Below are positions 47,456-56,765 of a stretch of 64,000 bases of DNA, piece by piece. The DNA is from Acidimicrobiales bacterium (lineage in GTDB: Bacteria > Actinomycetota > Acidimicrobiia > Acidimicrobiales > SZUA-35). The number at the start of each line of letters is the position of its first letter. Within the stretch, counting starts at the first letter, position 1. The stretch covers positions 101,067-165,066 of the forward strand of contig JAHDCC010000003.1 of the NCBI GenBank assembly GCA_020630065.1, given 5' to 3'. A model generated the notes under the pieces. That model saw only the letters and a program-made list of their open reading frames with translations, did no database searches and was not told the origin of the DNA. Position numbers and translations under genes: made by a program.

Positions 47456-48706
47456 TTAGCCTTCTAGCTCGGGACGCATCGGGGTTGGGAGGCCCTTGAT
47501 TGTGTTTTCAAAGAGAAGCTTAAGTCGGCGAGACTCGTAGGTGTTGTTGAACTCTGCGATGGTGCGAGCCCTTCCGGCTTCGCCCATCGATTGTCGTAGA
47601 CGTCCACTCGACAGGAGCTGGTCGAGCCGATCCGCCAGCTGGCCGACGTCGCCAGGGCGGACGATAAAGCCGTTGGTGCCATCTTCGACGAGTTCGCTAA
47701 CACCACCAACCTGTGTTGCTATAACCGGAACCTGGCTAGCGAGGGCTTCCATCAAAGAAACTGGTACTCCCTCGGCATAGCTAGGCAAGACCAACGTGTG
47801 GGATCGTTTGAGACGGTCAGCGACTTCGGTCTGGGAAAGGTAACCGGTGAAGGTCACATGCTTTTGAAGGCCAAGCTTTTTAGAGAGCTTCTCAAAACGT
47901 TGGCGTTCCGGGCCATCACCGACAATTGTCAGGTGAAGTTGCGGGTGGGCATCAACGAGTGTGTTAACTGCTCGCAGTAGATCCGATACGCCTTTTAGCT
48001 CGGCGAGACGGGCGACAAATATAACTTCGGTGCCCACACCATCATGGCTGACGGGGGTAAGTGCTTGTGTGCTGACGCCACAGTGAATAATGTGGAGTTT
48101 GTCGACGTCGTCAGGTTCGGCAAAGATCGCAGCCTGACTTCGACAGAAGTAACTTATACAAGCCACAAACGCCGCTTTTGAAATCTTGGCATCGAGCCGC
48201 CATGTGTTGGCTTCGAAGAAGATACCCGGCCCATGCAGCGTGAAGCTAAAGGGAACTCCAGAAAGTTCTGATGCCAGCATCGAAACCGTGCAGCCAGAGT
48301 CCCCAAAATGGTTGTGCAAGTGCTGTATTTTACGGGACCTCAGCTCCTCGGCGAGAAGACCTGCTTCGGCGAAGTAGAAAATTTGATACAGCGAACCTTT
48401 TACGCCAGCTCTCTTGGTCGACCAGGCTAGACGAAGCGCATCGACGTAGCGGCGTGGGGAACGTATAAAAAGTTTGGCATGGCTTACCGCTAAGGCGGGA
48501 GACTTCGCTGCTTCGAGAATATAGGTGACTTTGTCTAGCTCCGCTTGCTGTTCAGCGCCGACGATGTGTTCTGTGTCTGGGCGACGGATCGCAAACGTCT
48601 CGATTTCGACACCGGCTTCACGAAGAGCAGCCAACTCTCGTTGAATCCAAGTGTCGGTGGCCCGAGGAAAAACTGCGGCCAGGTAGGCAACTCGAGTAGC
48701 CGTCAT
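47456..48706 (-). CDS. Family 4 glycosyltransferase
   Basis: HNHFGDSGCTVSMLASELSGVPFSFTLHGPGIF, TFTGYLSQTEVADRLKRSHTLVLPSYAEGVPVSLMEALASQVPVIATQVGGVSELVEDGTNG. Confidence 0.95.
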   Translation of the reverse strand: MTATRVAYLAAVFPRATDTWIQRELAALREAGVEIETFAIRRPDTEHIVGAEQQAELDKVTYILEAAKSPALAVSHAKLFIRSPRRYVDALRLAWSTKRAGVKGSLYQIFYFAEAGLLAEELRSRKIQHLHNHFGDSGCTVSMLASELSGVPFSFTLHGPGIFFEANTWRLDAKISKAAFVACISYFCRSQAAIFAEPDDVDKLHIIHCGVSTQALTPVSHDGVGTEVIFVARLAELKGVSDLLRAVNTLVDAHPQLHLTIVGDGPERQRFEKLSKKLGLQKHVTFTGYLSQTEVADRLKRSHTLVLPSYAEGVPVSLMEALASQVPVIATQVGGVSELVEDGTNGFIVRPGDVGQLADRLDQLLSSGRLRQSMGEAGRARTIAEFNNTYESRRLKLLFENTIKGLPTPMRPELEG

Positions 48707-48709
48707 CGT

Positions 48710-49765
48710 TCAAGCGTCACTTGGATCAGAAGACAGCTCGGTCATCTCTGCCTGCTGGCGTTCGATCTCAGCGCTACGTTTGATCGCTTCAGCGATCGTG
48801 AACGCTGGTTTCCAGCCGAGGAGCCGCTTAGCCTTCGTGTTGGTGTATCGCAATGGCTTGAATCTGGCATGGAGCCGGTCGGGGACAACGATGCCAGGAA
48901 ACTTGGCCCGTCCTCCGACTAGTTTCTTGTTCGCCAGCTTCATCCCACCGGCCACAGTCTTGACCACTGCCCACGGTACTTTCACCGTTTTTGGTGTTTC
49001 GACAACGGCTTCAACCATCTCGGCGTATTCCTGTTGTGACGGCAGATTATCATCGACGATATTAATGACTTCACCGTTAACGGTCGAATTCTGTTCCATC
49101 AGTCGTTCACCTGCTGCGACGATAGCGTCGGCGCAGTTCTCAACGTAGGTCATAGGAAGGGTAGAGGACGACCCGATTCTCAAGAAACGGGGTCCGAGCG
49201 GCGAACCGAGCAGTGAATGCCACAGCTCGCCTGCGCCAAAGATCATGCCCGGGCGAAGAATGACCACACTGTTTCCTTCGACTTCACCGAATGTTCGGTA
49301 CAAGTCTTCTTGGATCAGCTTTGTCTCGGTGTATTCGTCCCGGCCCGCTATGTCGGCCACGGTTTCAGCAGATTCGTCAATCACCGTGTTGCTTTTGGTT
49401 TGAAGATACTCGTAGACCGAAAACGTGCTCACGCCAACCAAATTTTTGACGTTCGCTTCTGCCATCGCTAACAACAGATTTTCGGTGGCGACAACGGTTC
49501 CAGCGAATTGACTGTAAAAATCGCCAGCTTTGGTGGCGGCGAGATGCACGACAACGTCAACACCTTCGAGAGCAGTGACCAGAGCTTTGCGGTCTCGAAG
49601 ATCTACCTTGGCGGTTTCGAAAGTAGAGTGATCAAACCATTTTTTGAGCCCGGCCGCGTTGCTGGCAGGTCGCACAACGGCTCGAACATTGAGTCCCGAT
49701 TCCATTGCCGAGGCGGTGACTGCCTGGCCGACAAATCCGGTTGCACCGGTAATGAACATTTTCAT
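48710..49765 (-). CDS. NAD-dependent epimerase/dehydratase (SDR)
   Basis: MKMFITGATGFVGQAVTASAMESG; VDVVVHLAA; VILRPGMIFGAGE; LGWKPAFTIAEAIKRS. Confidence 0.93.
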   Translation of the reverse strand: MKMFITGATGFVGQAVTASAMESGLNVRAVVRPASNAAGLKKWFDHSTFETAKVDLRDRKALVTALEGVDVVVHLAATKAGDFYSQFAGTVVATENLLLAMAEANVKNLVGVSTFSVYEYLQTKSNTVIDESAETVADIAGRDEYTETKLIQEDLYRTFGEVEGNSVVILRPGMIFGAGELWHSLLGSPLGPRFLRIGSSSTLPMTYVENCADAIVAAGERLMEQNSTVNGEVINIVDDNLPSQQEYAEMVEAVVETPKTVKVPWAVVKTVAGGMKLANKKLVGGRAKFPGIVVPDRLHARFKPLRYTNTKAKRLLGWKPAFTIAEAIKRSAEIERQQAEMTELSSDPSDA

Positions 49766-50889
49766 ACTCGAGATTCCTCCGCTAGCAGTTGGTCGACCAG
49801 CATCGACGCACGTAACATCTGTTGTGGAGTCACTGGCATTTCGTTTCCGTCGACGAGGGCAGCATAGGTGTCATCGAGCATTTGGTGTAGCCCGTGATAT
49901 GGGCCCTTCTGCATTATTTTCTTTCCTACGTTAGTCACACCCGACTTGACGAGTTCTAACCCGTTGGCGATGTGGTTAGCTATCGGTGAAAGCTGTCCGC
50001 CGCCCGTCCTTGGTATCACCGCCCGCAAGTACGGCTGGAACAGATCCGTTTCCGCATAGCCTCTAGTTCCTCGCACCACGATGGTGAAACCGTCTGGAGC
50101 GGCGTCTGATTCGAATCGCAGACGGCCGTGGACGGGGCCAGTGGCCGAAGAACCGATCATGATCGCATCCAGGTTGTCGTATCGAAAGATCGGACTTTCG
50201 CTGTGGTTATTCCACGAGGCTCCAACTTTGGTAAATGTCGCGTCGCCCGTCAGATGCAGCATCAGATACGAAAGGTGGGTGGTGAAGTCGTGAATGACGC
50301 CAGCCGGCATTTTATGAATTGGGCTCGGCATATTCGGGTCGCCGAATCGGCCTCCAGGATCAGTCACCGGCAAGGTGACTCTGATTTCGACCTCTCGGAC
50401 ATCGCCAAGATCACCGTCATCGATCATTTCTTTGATAGCGACAACTCCAGAATTAAATCGGTAGTTATGGCTTTCGAGTAGATGTCGGTCGTACTCGTCG
50501 GCGACCGCTTGCAGTTTGCGAAGCTCTTCTGAGGTTGGCGTAATTGGCTTTTCACAGATGACGTGAGCGCCGCTGGCCAACGCCTCGGTAACAAGAGCAA
50601 CGTGAGATTGAGGAGGCGTCAAAATGTGAACGACGTCAGGCGATGCCTGTTCAAGCATCTTTGTCATATCGGTATATGAAGCTTCAGCCCCGAACTTAGT
50701 TGCCCCGTACTTGGCGGCTGCCGGTGAAAGGTCGCAAACCGCCGCCAGCTTCACTCGGTCCGATACGTCTCCGGCAACAACTGTCTTCCCCGAAAGAAAC
50801 GACAGGTGTTCTTGGGAGATCCCACCCGAACCAACGACTGCCGCTTTGAGCGGGCGAGTCATCCGGCGAGGTTTTGCATTATCCGGCAT
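49762..50889 (-). CDS. Gfo/Idh/MocA-family oxidoreductase
   Basis: KAAVVGSGGISQEHLSFLSG, DVVHILTPPQSHVALVTEALASGAHVICEKPITPTSEE. Confidence 0.95.
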   Translation of the reverse strand: MPDNAKPRRMTRPLKAAVVGSGGISQEHLSFLSGKTVVAGDVSDRVKLAAVCDLSPAAAKYGATKFGAEASYTDMTKMLEQASPDVVHILTPPQSHVALVTEALASGAHVICEKPITPTSEELRKLQAVADEYDRHLLESHNYRFNSGVVAIKEMIDDGDLGDVREVEIRVTLPVTDPGGRFGDPNMPSPIHKMPAGVIHDFTTHLSYLMLHLTGDATFTKVGASWNNHSESPIFRYDNLDAIMIGSSATGPVHGRLRFESDAAPDGFTIVVRGTRGYAETDLFQPYLRAVIPRTGGGQLSPIANHIANGLELVKSGVTNVGKKIMQKGPYHGLHQMLDDTYAALVDGNEMPVTPQQMLRASMLVDQLLAEESRV

Positions 50890-51199
50890 ATTTGCTCATC
50901 TTTCAATGATTTGTGCATTGCTTTAACGATCGAAGTTTACGGGAAAGAATCACCGGATCGACCTACGATACGGACGAGATTTACCTAATTGAGGTCTCAA
51001 TGTGCAATCTCAGCGGCACAGCCTAGGTTGTGCCTCGATCCATATGACTAGTACGTCGACCTATGAGGGACAGAAGTCATACCTCGTGACGATCGCTAGG
51101 TTGGGGACCACCTAAACGAATTCCTAAACTATTTGATACAGCGTTTGACCAGGGCTTCCCATGTATTGCTTTGGTCAGGCTGCCACTCTTCGAGGATCT

Positions 51200-52126
51200 A
51201 TGACATCTGATACACCGAATGCCGACCAAGCGCCACAAGACGCTGCCGTGACTTCCGGATCGGCTGATGATGCGCCGAGCGTGTCGGTGGTTATTCCTGT
51301 CGGTCGTGCGGACGAGGACCTTCGGCATCAGTTAGCAGCGCTCGCCGCACAAGACTATTCTGGTCCATGGCAGCTGGTGATATCGCTAAATACGGACTCT
51401 CGACAAGAACGCACCCAGCTCGATGATCTACTGGCAGAACATAGTTTCGACGAGGTGCATGTCGTTGATTCTTCCGACGTGCGAAGTGCAGCTCATGCCC
51501 GAAACACGGGTGCGCTAGCCGCTGGCGGTGACTACCTCATCTTTTGTGATGGCGACGATATTGCCGACGAACGCTGGTTGTCTGTAATGGTTGAGGCGTT
51601 AGATGAACACGATGTCGTCGGAGGTCACCTCGACGAGTCATTACTCGAGATTGACGGCCAGCAAGATTGGCGTCCTCCCGCAACACCGGGTTCATTGCCC
51701 ACCTTTCTCGGCCAGCCGTTCCTCGTTTCAGCCAATATGGGTCTGCACCGACGACATTTCGAAGAAAGTGGCGGGTTCGATACGTCGCTGATTAGATGTG
51801 AAGACGTCGATTTCTCGTGGAACTTGATCGAAAAAGGTCTTGAGTTGACCTATATTCCCGACGCTATTATCCACTACCGCCACCGACGTGGGCTGCGGCC
51901 AATGATGCAACAGCACTATCTCTATGGGCGAGGGTTTAGTCAGTTACTGGCCAGGAGGTCGGTGCCAGGCGAGGAAAAAAGGACTGGTCTGTCTTCTTTG
52001 AAGCCAAATAATCAGGCCGTAAAGAAGAAAACCCCAGTATATTACTGTCGACGAGGTTCGATAGCAGCTGGAAGGGTCGTGGGACTCATCGAACAGCGAC
52101 TGGGGCAACGGGCTAAGCGCGGATAG
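51200..52126 (+). CDS. Family 2 glycosyltransferase
   Basis: PSVSVVIPVGRADEDLRHQLAALAAQDYSGPWQLVISLNTD, HARNTGALAAGGDYLIFCDGDDIADERWLSVMVEAL. Confidence 0.92.
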   Translation: MTSDTPNADQAPQDAAVTSGSADDAPSVSVVIPVGRADEDLRHQLAALAAQDYSGPWQLVISLNTDSRQERTQLDDLLAEHSFDEVHVVDSSDVRSAAHARNTGALAAGGDYLIFCDGDDIADERWLSVMVEALDEHDVVGGHLDESLLEIDGQQDWRPPATPGSLPTFLGQPFLVSANMGLHRRHFEESGGFDTSLIRCEDVDFSWNLIEKGLELTYIPDAIIHYRHRRGLRPMMQQHYLYGRGFSQLLARRSVPGEEKRTGLSSLKPNNQAVKKKTPVYYCRRGSIAAGRVVGLIEQRLGQRAKRG

Positions 52127-52194
52127 TATCAGTGACGGGCCCGACTCGAAGTTGTGTGAGTTAGCAGTCAGCTCGACGGGGTGAAGGAGCAATT

Positions 52195-53775
52195 ATGGAA
52201 CTAGCATTTGTATTTACTGCACTGAGGCGCCGAGTTTGGGTGATCGTGCTTTTCACCGCGCTGGGGCTGTTGGCCGGTCTGTTTGTCGCTCCGAGTTTGT
52301 CTGACAGCAGTCAGTGGCAGTCCGAGGCCCTCATCAACATTCAGCCTCCTAGTAGTCAAGACGCCGTCTTTTCAGAGACAATCAACCCCGACCGCTACGT
52401 AGCCAGCCAGATCGCCGTGTTGCGGAGCGAAGCGACCGCCTTGAGCGTGTCGGAGAAGATTAACGGACTAGAGGTGGGCAACGTTCTCACTCAAGTCGAG
52501 ATCGAAGAACGGCCCGATACTGACATTGTGGTCGTGACCGGAACGGCCCCCGACCAGCTCACAACGCAAGAACTCGTTCGAACCTACGTCAATACGTACC
52601 AAGAGCTTCTGCCTCAAGACGATGAGGAACGGATTCAGAAGCTGAAAACCGACGAGGCAGCCCTTCAAACCCGACTCAACGAGGTAAACGACCAGCTCTC
52701 TGACGCCATCACTCGGGGACGATCAAGCCAAGGCCAACGACCGTTGCCCGACCAGGCCGACCCAGGTTTGGCTTCACAACGCCAACTTATTCAGGATCAA
52801 CTCAGCCGGAACCAGCAACGCCAAGACGAACTTGAGTCCTCAAAAGCGAGAATCAACACCCGGATCATTCAGGAAGCTTCAACCCCAGTTAGAGTTTCAA
52901 GTCGCACAGGGATCGTTCTTCCAGCAGCAGTAGCCGCCGGTCTTATCCTGGGAACAGTATTTGCACTGCTGATGGCTCGGTTCTCGAACAAAGTACAAGA
53001 CGACCGGGCCGCAGAACTCATTCTCGGTGTACCAGTCGTCGGCGAGTTCGACCACTATCGCTCATTGGCCCGAGAACACCTGGCTGCGTTCCAACGGCTC
53101 CCAGATGACGCAGTGCCGCTGGTTGAGCAGCTCTGTGTAAGAGCAGAAGCGAAAGCCCAGCTAAACGTCCCTCTAACCGTCGCTGTGGTTGGCACACAAC
53201 GAGGCGCAGGAGCGACAACGCTTGCGCTTGCTATGGCCGAACGTTTCGCCGGTCTTGGTTCATCTGTCGTCCTCGTCGACGCCGATGTTCGCGACCCTCG
53301 AGTCACCGAACTGTTCCACGCCGGAGTCGACGGAGGTATTCCGTCAGTATTAGCCAACGACGGGGCATTGGTTGATCAACGAGGCCGCTCAGTATTTACC
53401 CGCACTATGGACCCTGAGGTTCGGGTCTTAGGTCTAGGCCCGAACCGGGCGGTTGCTTCCCTAAGACGAGACACTGTCAGTTCAGTCCTACGGGCAGCAT
53501 GTCACCAAGGCGCAGTCGTTGTCGTCGACGGCGGACCTGTATTCGACCTGGCGTCTACCGTTCAGCTTACTCAGCTGGTCGACGCCGTTGTTGTCGCTGT
53601 CCCACTGCAACGCCAGAAGGCAGACGAACTGGCAGATCTTTCACGCCAGCTCGGACCGGTTGAGGACAAGCTACTACCCGTGCTTACCTACCCGGCTCTG
53701 CGAGCCGCTAAAGAGAAATCTGTTCGCTTCGAAGATGAAGTGTCTCAGGAACCTTTCGCCGGGCAGCCTCAATAA
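52195..53775 (+). CDS. Wzz/Wzc-like chain-length protein with C-terminal P-loop-derived domain (apparent pseudo-kinase)
   Basis: N-terminal Wzz TM and coiled coil; C-terminal GTQRGAGATTLALAMAERFAGLGSSVVLVDADVRDPRVTELF. No P-loop Lys and no C-terminal Tyr cluster. Confidence 0.85.
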   Translation: MELAFVFTALRRRVWVIVLFTALGLLAGLFVAPSLSDSSQWQSEALINIQPPSSQDAVFSETINPDRYVASQIAVLRSEATALSVSEKINGLEVGNVLTQVEIEERPDTDIVVVTGTAPDQLTTQELVRTYVNTYQELLPQDDEERIQKLKTDEAALQTRLNEVNDQLSDAITRGRSSQGQRPLPDQADPGLASQRQLIQDQLSRNQQRQDELESSKARINTRIIQEASTPVRVSSRTGIVLPAAVAAGLILGTVFALLMARFSNKVQDDRAAELILGVPVVGEFDHYRSLAREHLAAFQRLPDDAVPLVEQLCVRAEAKAQLNVPLTVAVVGTQRGAGATTLALAMAERFAGLGSSVVLVDADVRDPRVTELFHAGVDGGIPSVLANDGALVDQRGRSVFTRTMDPEVRVLGLGPNRAVASLRRDTVSSVLRAACHQGAVVVVDGGPVFDLASTVQLTQLVDAVVVAVPLQRQKADELADLSRQLGPVEDKLLPVLTYPALRAAKEKSVRFEDEVSQEPFAGQPQ

Positions 53776-53859
53776 CCAAGTTTCAGATTCATACTGCTTC
53801 TAATAGCGCTGTTCAGATGCTCTCGGGTGTAGAAGGCCCGGGTCTGGGCAGTTGACCCC

Positions 53860-53890
53860 AACGTCACTTCTTTGTTTAAGAAGTGACGTT
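53860..53890. terminator. Hairpin terminator-like element after ORF 52195-53775
   Basis: AACGTCACTTCTT-TGTTT-AAGAAGTGACGTT: perfect 13-bp stem, 5-nt loop. Confidence 0.65.
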
Positions 53891-53965
53891 TGTGGCGTTT
53901 ATGAAGAGTGTAAGCTCGGTCAAACGAAGGTGGCGCCAACCTAAGCCGGGTGGTCTAACAAGGGA

Positions 53966-54778
53966 GTGTGTGCAATGATGCAGAGTCCGAACCCAGCTGA
54001 TGTGCCGGTGGTTGTGCTGTGTGGCGGTCAAGGTACGAGAATAAGAGAAGCTTCTGAGAAGCTCCCAAAGCCCCTCATCGAGATCGGGGGACGTCCGATT
54101 CTGTGGCACATCATGAAGATGTACGAGGCCCACGGATTCCGCAAGTTTGTGTTGTGCCTCGGATACAAATCCTGGTCAATCAAACAGTACTTCTTGCAAT
54201 ACGAAGACCTGAATTCCGACTTGGTTCTCGACTTATCAGCAGGCACGAAGTCCCGCATGAATTCTGGTGCCCCAGAAGACTGGCAGGTAACGCTTGTTGA
54301 TACCGGCGTTGACAGTGGAACAGGGGAACGTTTGCGTAGAGTCGCAGACTATTTGGACAACGACTTCTTTATGGTTACCTACGGCGATGGTGTTGGTGAC
54401 GTCGACCTTCGAACTGAACTAGCGACGTTAGCGAAATCAGATCTCACCGGGCTAGTTACCGGTGTTCATCCAACATCGAGATATGGCGAATTGGGGACCG
54501 ACGGAACTGGAATGGTCACCAATTTCGCTGAGAAACCTCCATCGGAAAGCTGGGTGTCGGGGGGATTCTTTGCCTTCAGAACATCGTTTCTGAACTATCT
54601 GCCCACTGACGATCCGGGACATTTCTTTGAACGGGAACCGATTCAAAAACTAACCCGAGAAAACCAATTGGGTCTTTACCCCCACAGCGGTTTTTGGATG
54701 GGGATGGACACGTACAGGGAATACCGCTCGTTAAACCAGATGTGGGATGATGACCAGGCGTGTTGGAAAGTCTGGTAG
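53966..54778 (+). CDS. Glucose-1-phosphate cytidylyltransferase-like nucleotidyltransferase (RfbF family)
   Basis: VVVLCGGQGTRIREASEKLPKPLIEIGGRPILWHIMKMYEAHGFRKFVLCLGYKSWSIKQYF; YGDGVGDVDL; GLYPHSGFWMGMDTYREYRSLNQMW. Confidence 0.92.
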   Translation: MCAMMQSPNPADVPVVVLCGGQGTRIREASEKLPKPLIEIGGRPILWHIMKMYEAHGFRKFVLCLGYKSWSIKQYFLQYEDLNSDLVLDLSAGTKSRMNSGAPEDWQVTLVDTGVDSGTGERLRRVADYLDNDFFMVTYGDGVGDVDLRTELATLAKSDLTGLVTGVHPTSRYGELGTDGTGMVTNFAEKPPSESWVSGGFFAFRTSFLNYLPTDDPGHFFEREPIQKLTRENQLGLYPHSGFWMGMDTYREYRSLNQMWDDDQACWKVW

Positions 54779-56431
54779 TTACTCTGAGACGGCTGGTCGA
54801 GAAGTCCTGACGTTATCATCTTCACGCAAGTCGATAACGGTTTCTCGTTGATTGGTTAGTTCGGCTGCGAGTCGTTCGCGGCTGCGGTCTCGTAAGTCGA
54901 TGACATCGGCAGGAGGAAGGCTAGCGACCAGTGCCGGTTTCTTGCGTTTGTCATCTGATGTGGTTTCAGAGGAAATAGCGTCGGTGGCTGCTCCTGAGCG
55001 TCGAACGACACGCATAGGGAGAAGAGCCAGAGTTACAACTACCTGTTCTACCGTGGCGAGCAAGATGCGCAAATCTAAGCTGATTGTCCAGTTCTCAACA
55101 TAGTGGAGATCAAGGCGTCGATAGGCGTTAAAGGCAGCGTTGGACCGGGCCTCTACCTGCCAAAGTCCGGTAATGCCTGGGCGAACTTCGAATCGGTCTC
55201 GTAGTTCTTCGTCGAAGACTTTTTCTTCCTCAGGTAATGCCGGTCGGGGGCCGACGAGACTCATGTCGCCCTTCAAGACGTTCCAGAGCTGAGGTAGCTC
55301 GTCGATGGAGGTCTCCCGCAGAATTCGGCCCACCTTAGTGATGCGGGGGTCGTGGGACAACTTAAAGAGAGGTCCCGTTCGTTCGTTCTCGCTTTCGAGT
55401 TGTGCTTTGAGTTTCTCAGCATCAGCGACCATCGAACGGAACTTAAGCATTGGGAACGGTTCGCCGCCGACACCGACCCGTTGAGAGGTATAGGTCAACG
55501 AACCGCGGTCCTCGAGCCAAATGGCGATGGCGGCAATCCCCATAATTGGGGCCGCCATAGTTAACGCCACTATCGACCCGACGATGTCGAGTAGACGTTT
55601 GATCCGAAGCTGCCATCTCGCAACGCTGTTGTTGCTCATGAAGATCAATGGTTCGTGCGTCAGTGACCGAACTTCGAATCGTCCTTCCCACATACGGCTT
55701 ACGCCGGTCGTGAGGTGGACATCGTACTGGGCGTCGAATAGCTCACGTGTTAGGTTGCGGAACTGTTGGCCGCGAAATCCGGTCGCCGTGATGACAGCAC
55801 CCGTGGCCTCATGTTGGTGCATGAGCTCGACCAGGCGAGTCGTCGGGCCAATCCAGTACGAGTCAAGTCCGCTTCGTTCCGCGACTGAGAGGTTGCCGAT
55901 CACACCACGTAGATCAAAGTTTGACTCTGGATGGTCGAGAATTAGCTCAGCGAGCTCTCGAGCTTCTTCGCCTGCGCCGACAATGACAACAGGCTCGGGT
56001 CGCCTAAGAACGGCGAAGTCTGGCGCTAAGGCCCGTATGAAGCCACGTGAGAGCATTCGGCAAGTAAAGATGAGTGTTGTACCCGCAAGCAGCTCCCACG
56101 CTCCGATGCTCCAATTGGCAAAGGCTGAAAAGACTGTGACCGACGCAGCTCCGGCGATAACGGCGATGAAGACCCGGGAAATTTCTTCAGTTCGTGGAAG
56201 CTCGGGACGTCCAACGTAAAGACCACGCCGCTCCATAAACAATAGTGTGACAACCGATCCAACTATCGTCAGCCATACCGACCGAGAATTCGATCGTAGG
56301 AACGCTGGGGTAATATTGCTCACAAGCAGAATAGACAGCCAACCAAGCGACACCAAGATGGTGTCGAGTGTTCGCTGTATGTTCCTTCTGTCGGAGGATT
56401 TACCGGTCACCAAACCAATATTCGCCATCAA
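54779..56431 (-). CDS. Polyprenyl-phosphate sugar-1-phosphate transferase (WcaJ/PglC-type, long form)
   Basis: Several N-terminal TM segments, nucleotide-binding middle domain, KRLLDIVGSIVALTMAAPIMGIAAIAI...LKFRSMVADAEKLK...ETSIDELPQLWNVLKGDMSLVGPRPALPEE...RPGITGLWQV. Confidence 0.95.
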   Translation of the reverse strand: MMANIGLVTGKSSDRRNIQRTLDTILVSLGWLSILLVSNITPAFLRSNSRSVWLTIVGSVVTLLFMERRGLYVGRPELPRTEEISRVFIAVIAGAASVTVFSAFANWSIGAWELLAGTTLIFTCRMLSRGFIRALAPDFAVLRRPEPVVIVGAGEEARELAELILDHPESNFDLRGVIGNLSVAERSGLDSYWIGPTTRLVELMHQHEATGAVITATGFRGQQFRNLTRELFDAQYDVHLTTGVSRMWEGRFEVRSLTHEPLIFMSNNSVARWQLRIKRLLDIVGSIVALTMAAPIMGIAAIAIWLEDRGSLTYTSQRVGVGGEPFPMLKFRSMVADAEKLKAQLESENERTGPLFKLSHDPRITKVGRILRETSIDELPQLWNVLKGDMSLVGPRPALPEEEKVFDEELRDRFEVRPGITGLWQVEARSNAAFNAYRRLDLHYVENWTISLDLRILLATVEQVVVTLALLPMRVVRRSGAATDAISSETTSDDKRKKPALVASLPPADVIDLRDRSRERLAAELTNQRETVIDLREDDNVRTSRPAVSE

Positions 56432-56765
56432 ACGCCTTTTGTTCCCTCTACCTTAGTTCTACCAAGTGTTTGAGTATAAATATGGTCAAATCGTTCACGT
56501 TGAGCCAATCTGCTCAGTCAAGAATCTACTCGATTGGTCCGACCGCATTATGGGTGATCTATCACGGGTCGAATATTGCGTAAGCTTAGACCACTCTGCT
56601 GGCGTCTTCCAGCCACACGGTTTGGTAGTATCGGCGCTGACGATTGTTAGCAGGTCACCGTGGTTGTTCTGATGAGGACTGGATGGTCGCAGGCTACCAC
56701 GACCGACGACCTTGCAACTTCTGTTGCCCGACGTGAACTGATGTGACGATGAAATCGAGGAACCG

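Noticed and set aside
54779-54781. Frameshift or gene fusion at the 54778/54779 boundary
   Set aside because: The two ORFs are convergent with abutting stop codons; both are complete and canonical.
55521-56219. 232-aa plus-strand ORF opposite the long PGT
   Set aside because: Antisense to a well-supported gene; Ser/Arg-rich shadow composition.
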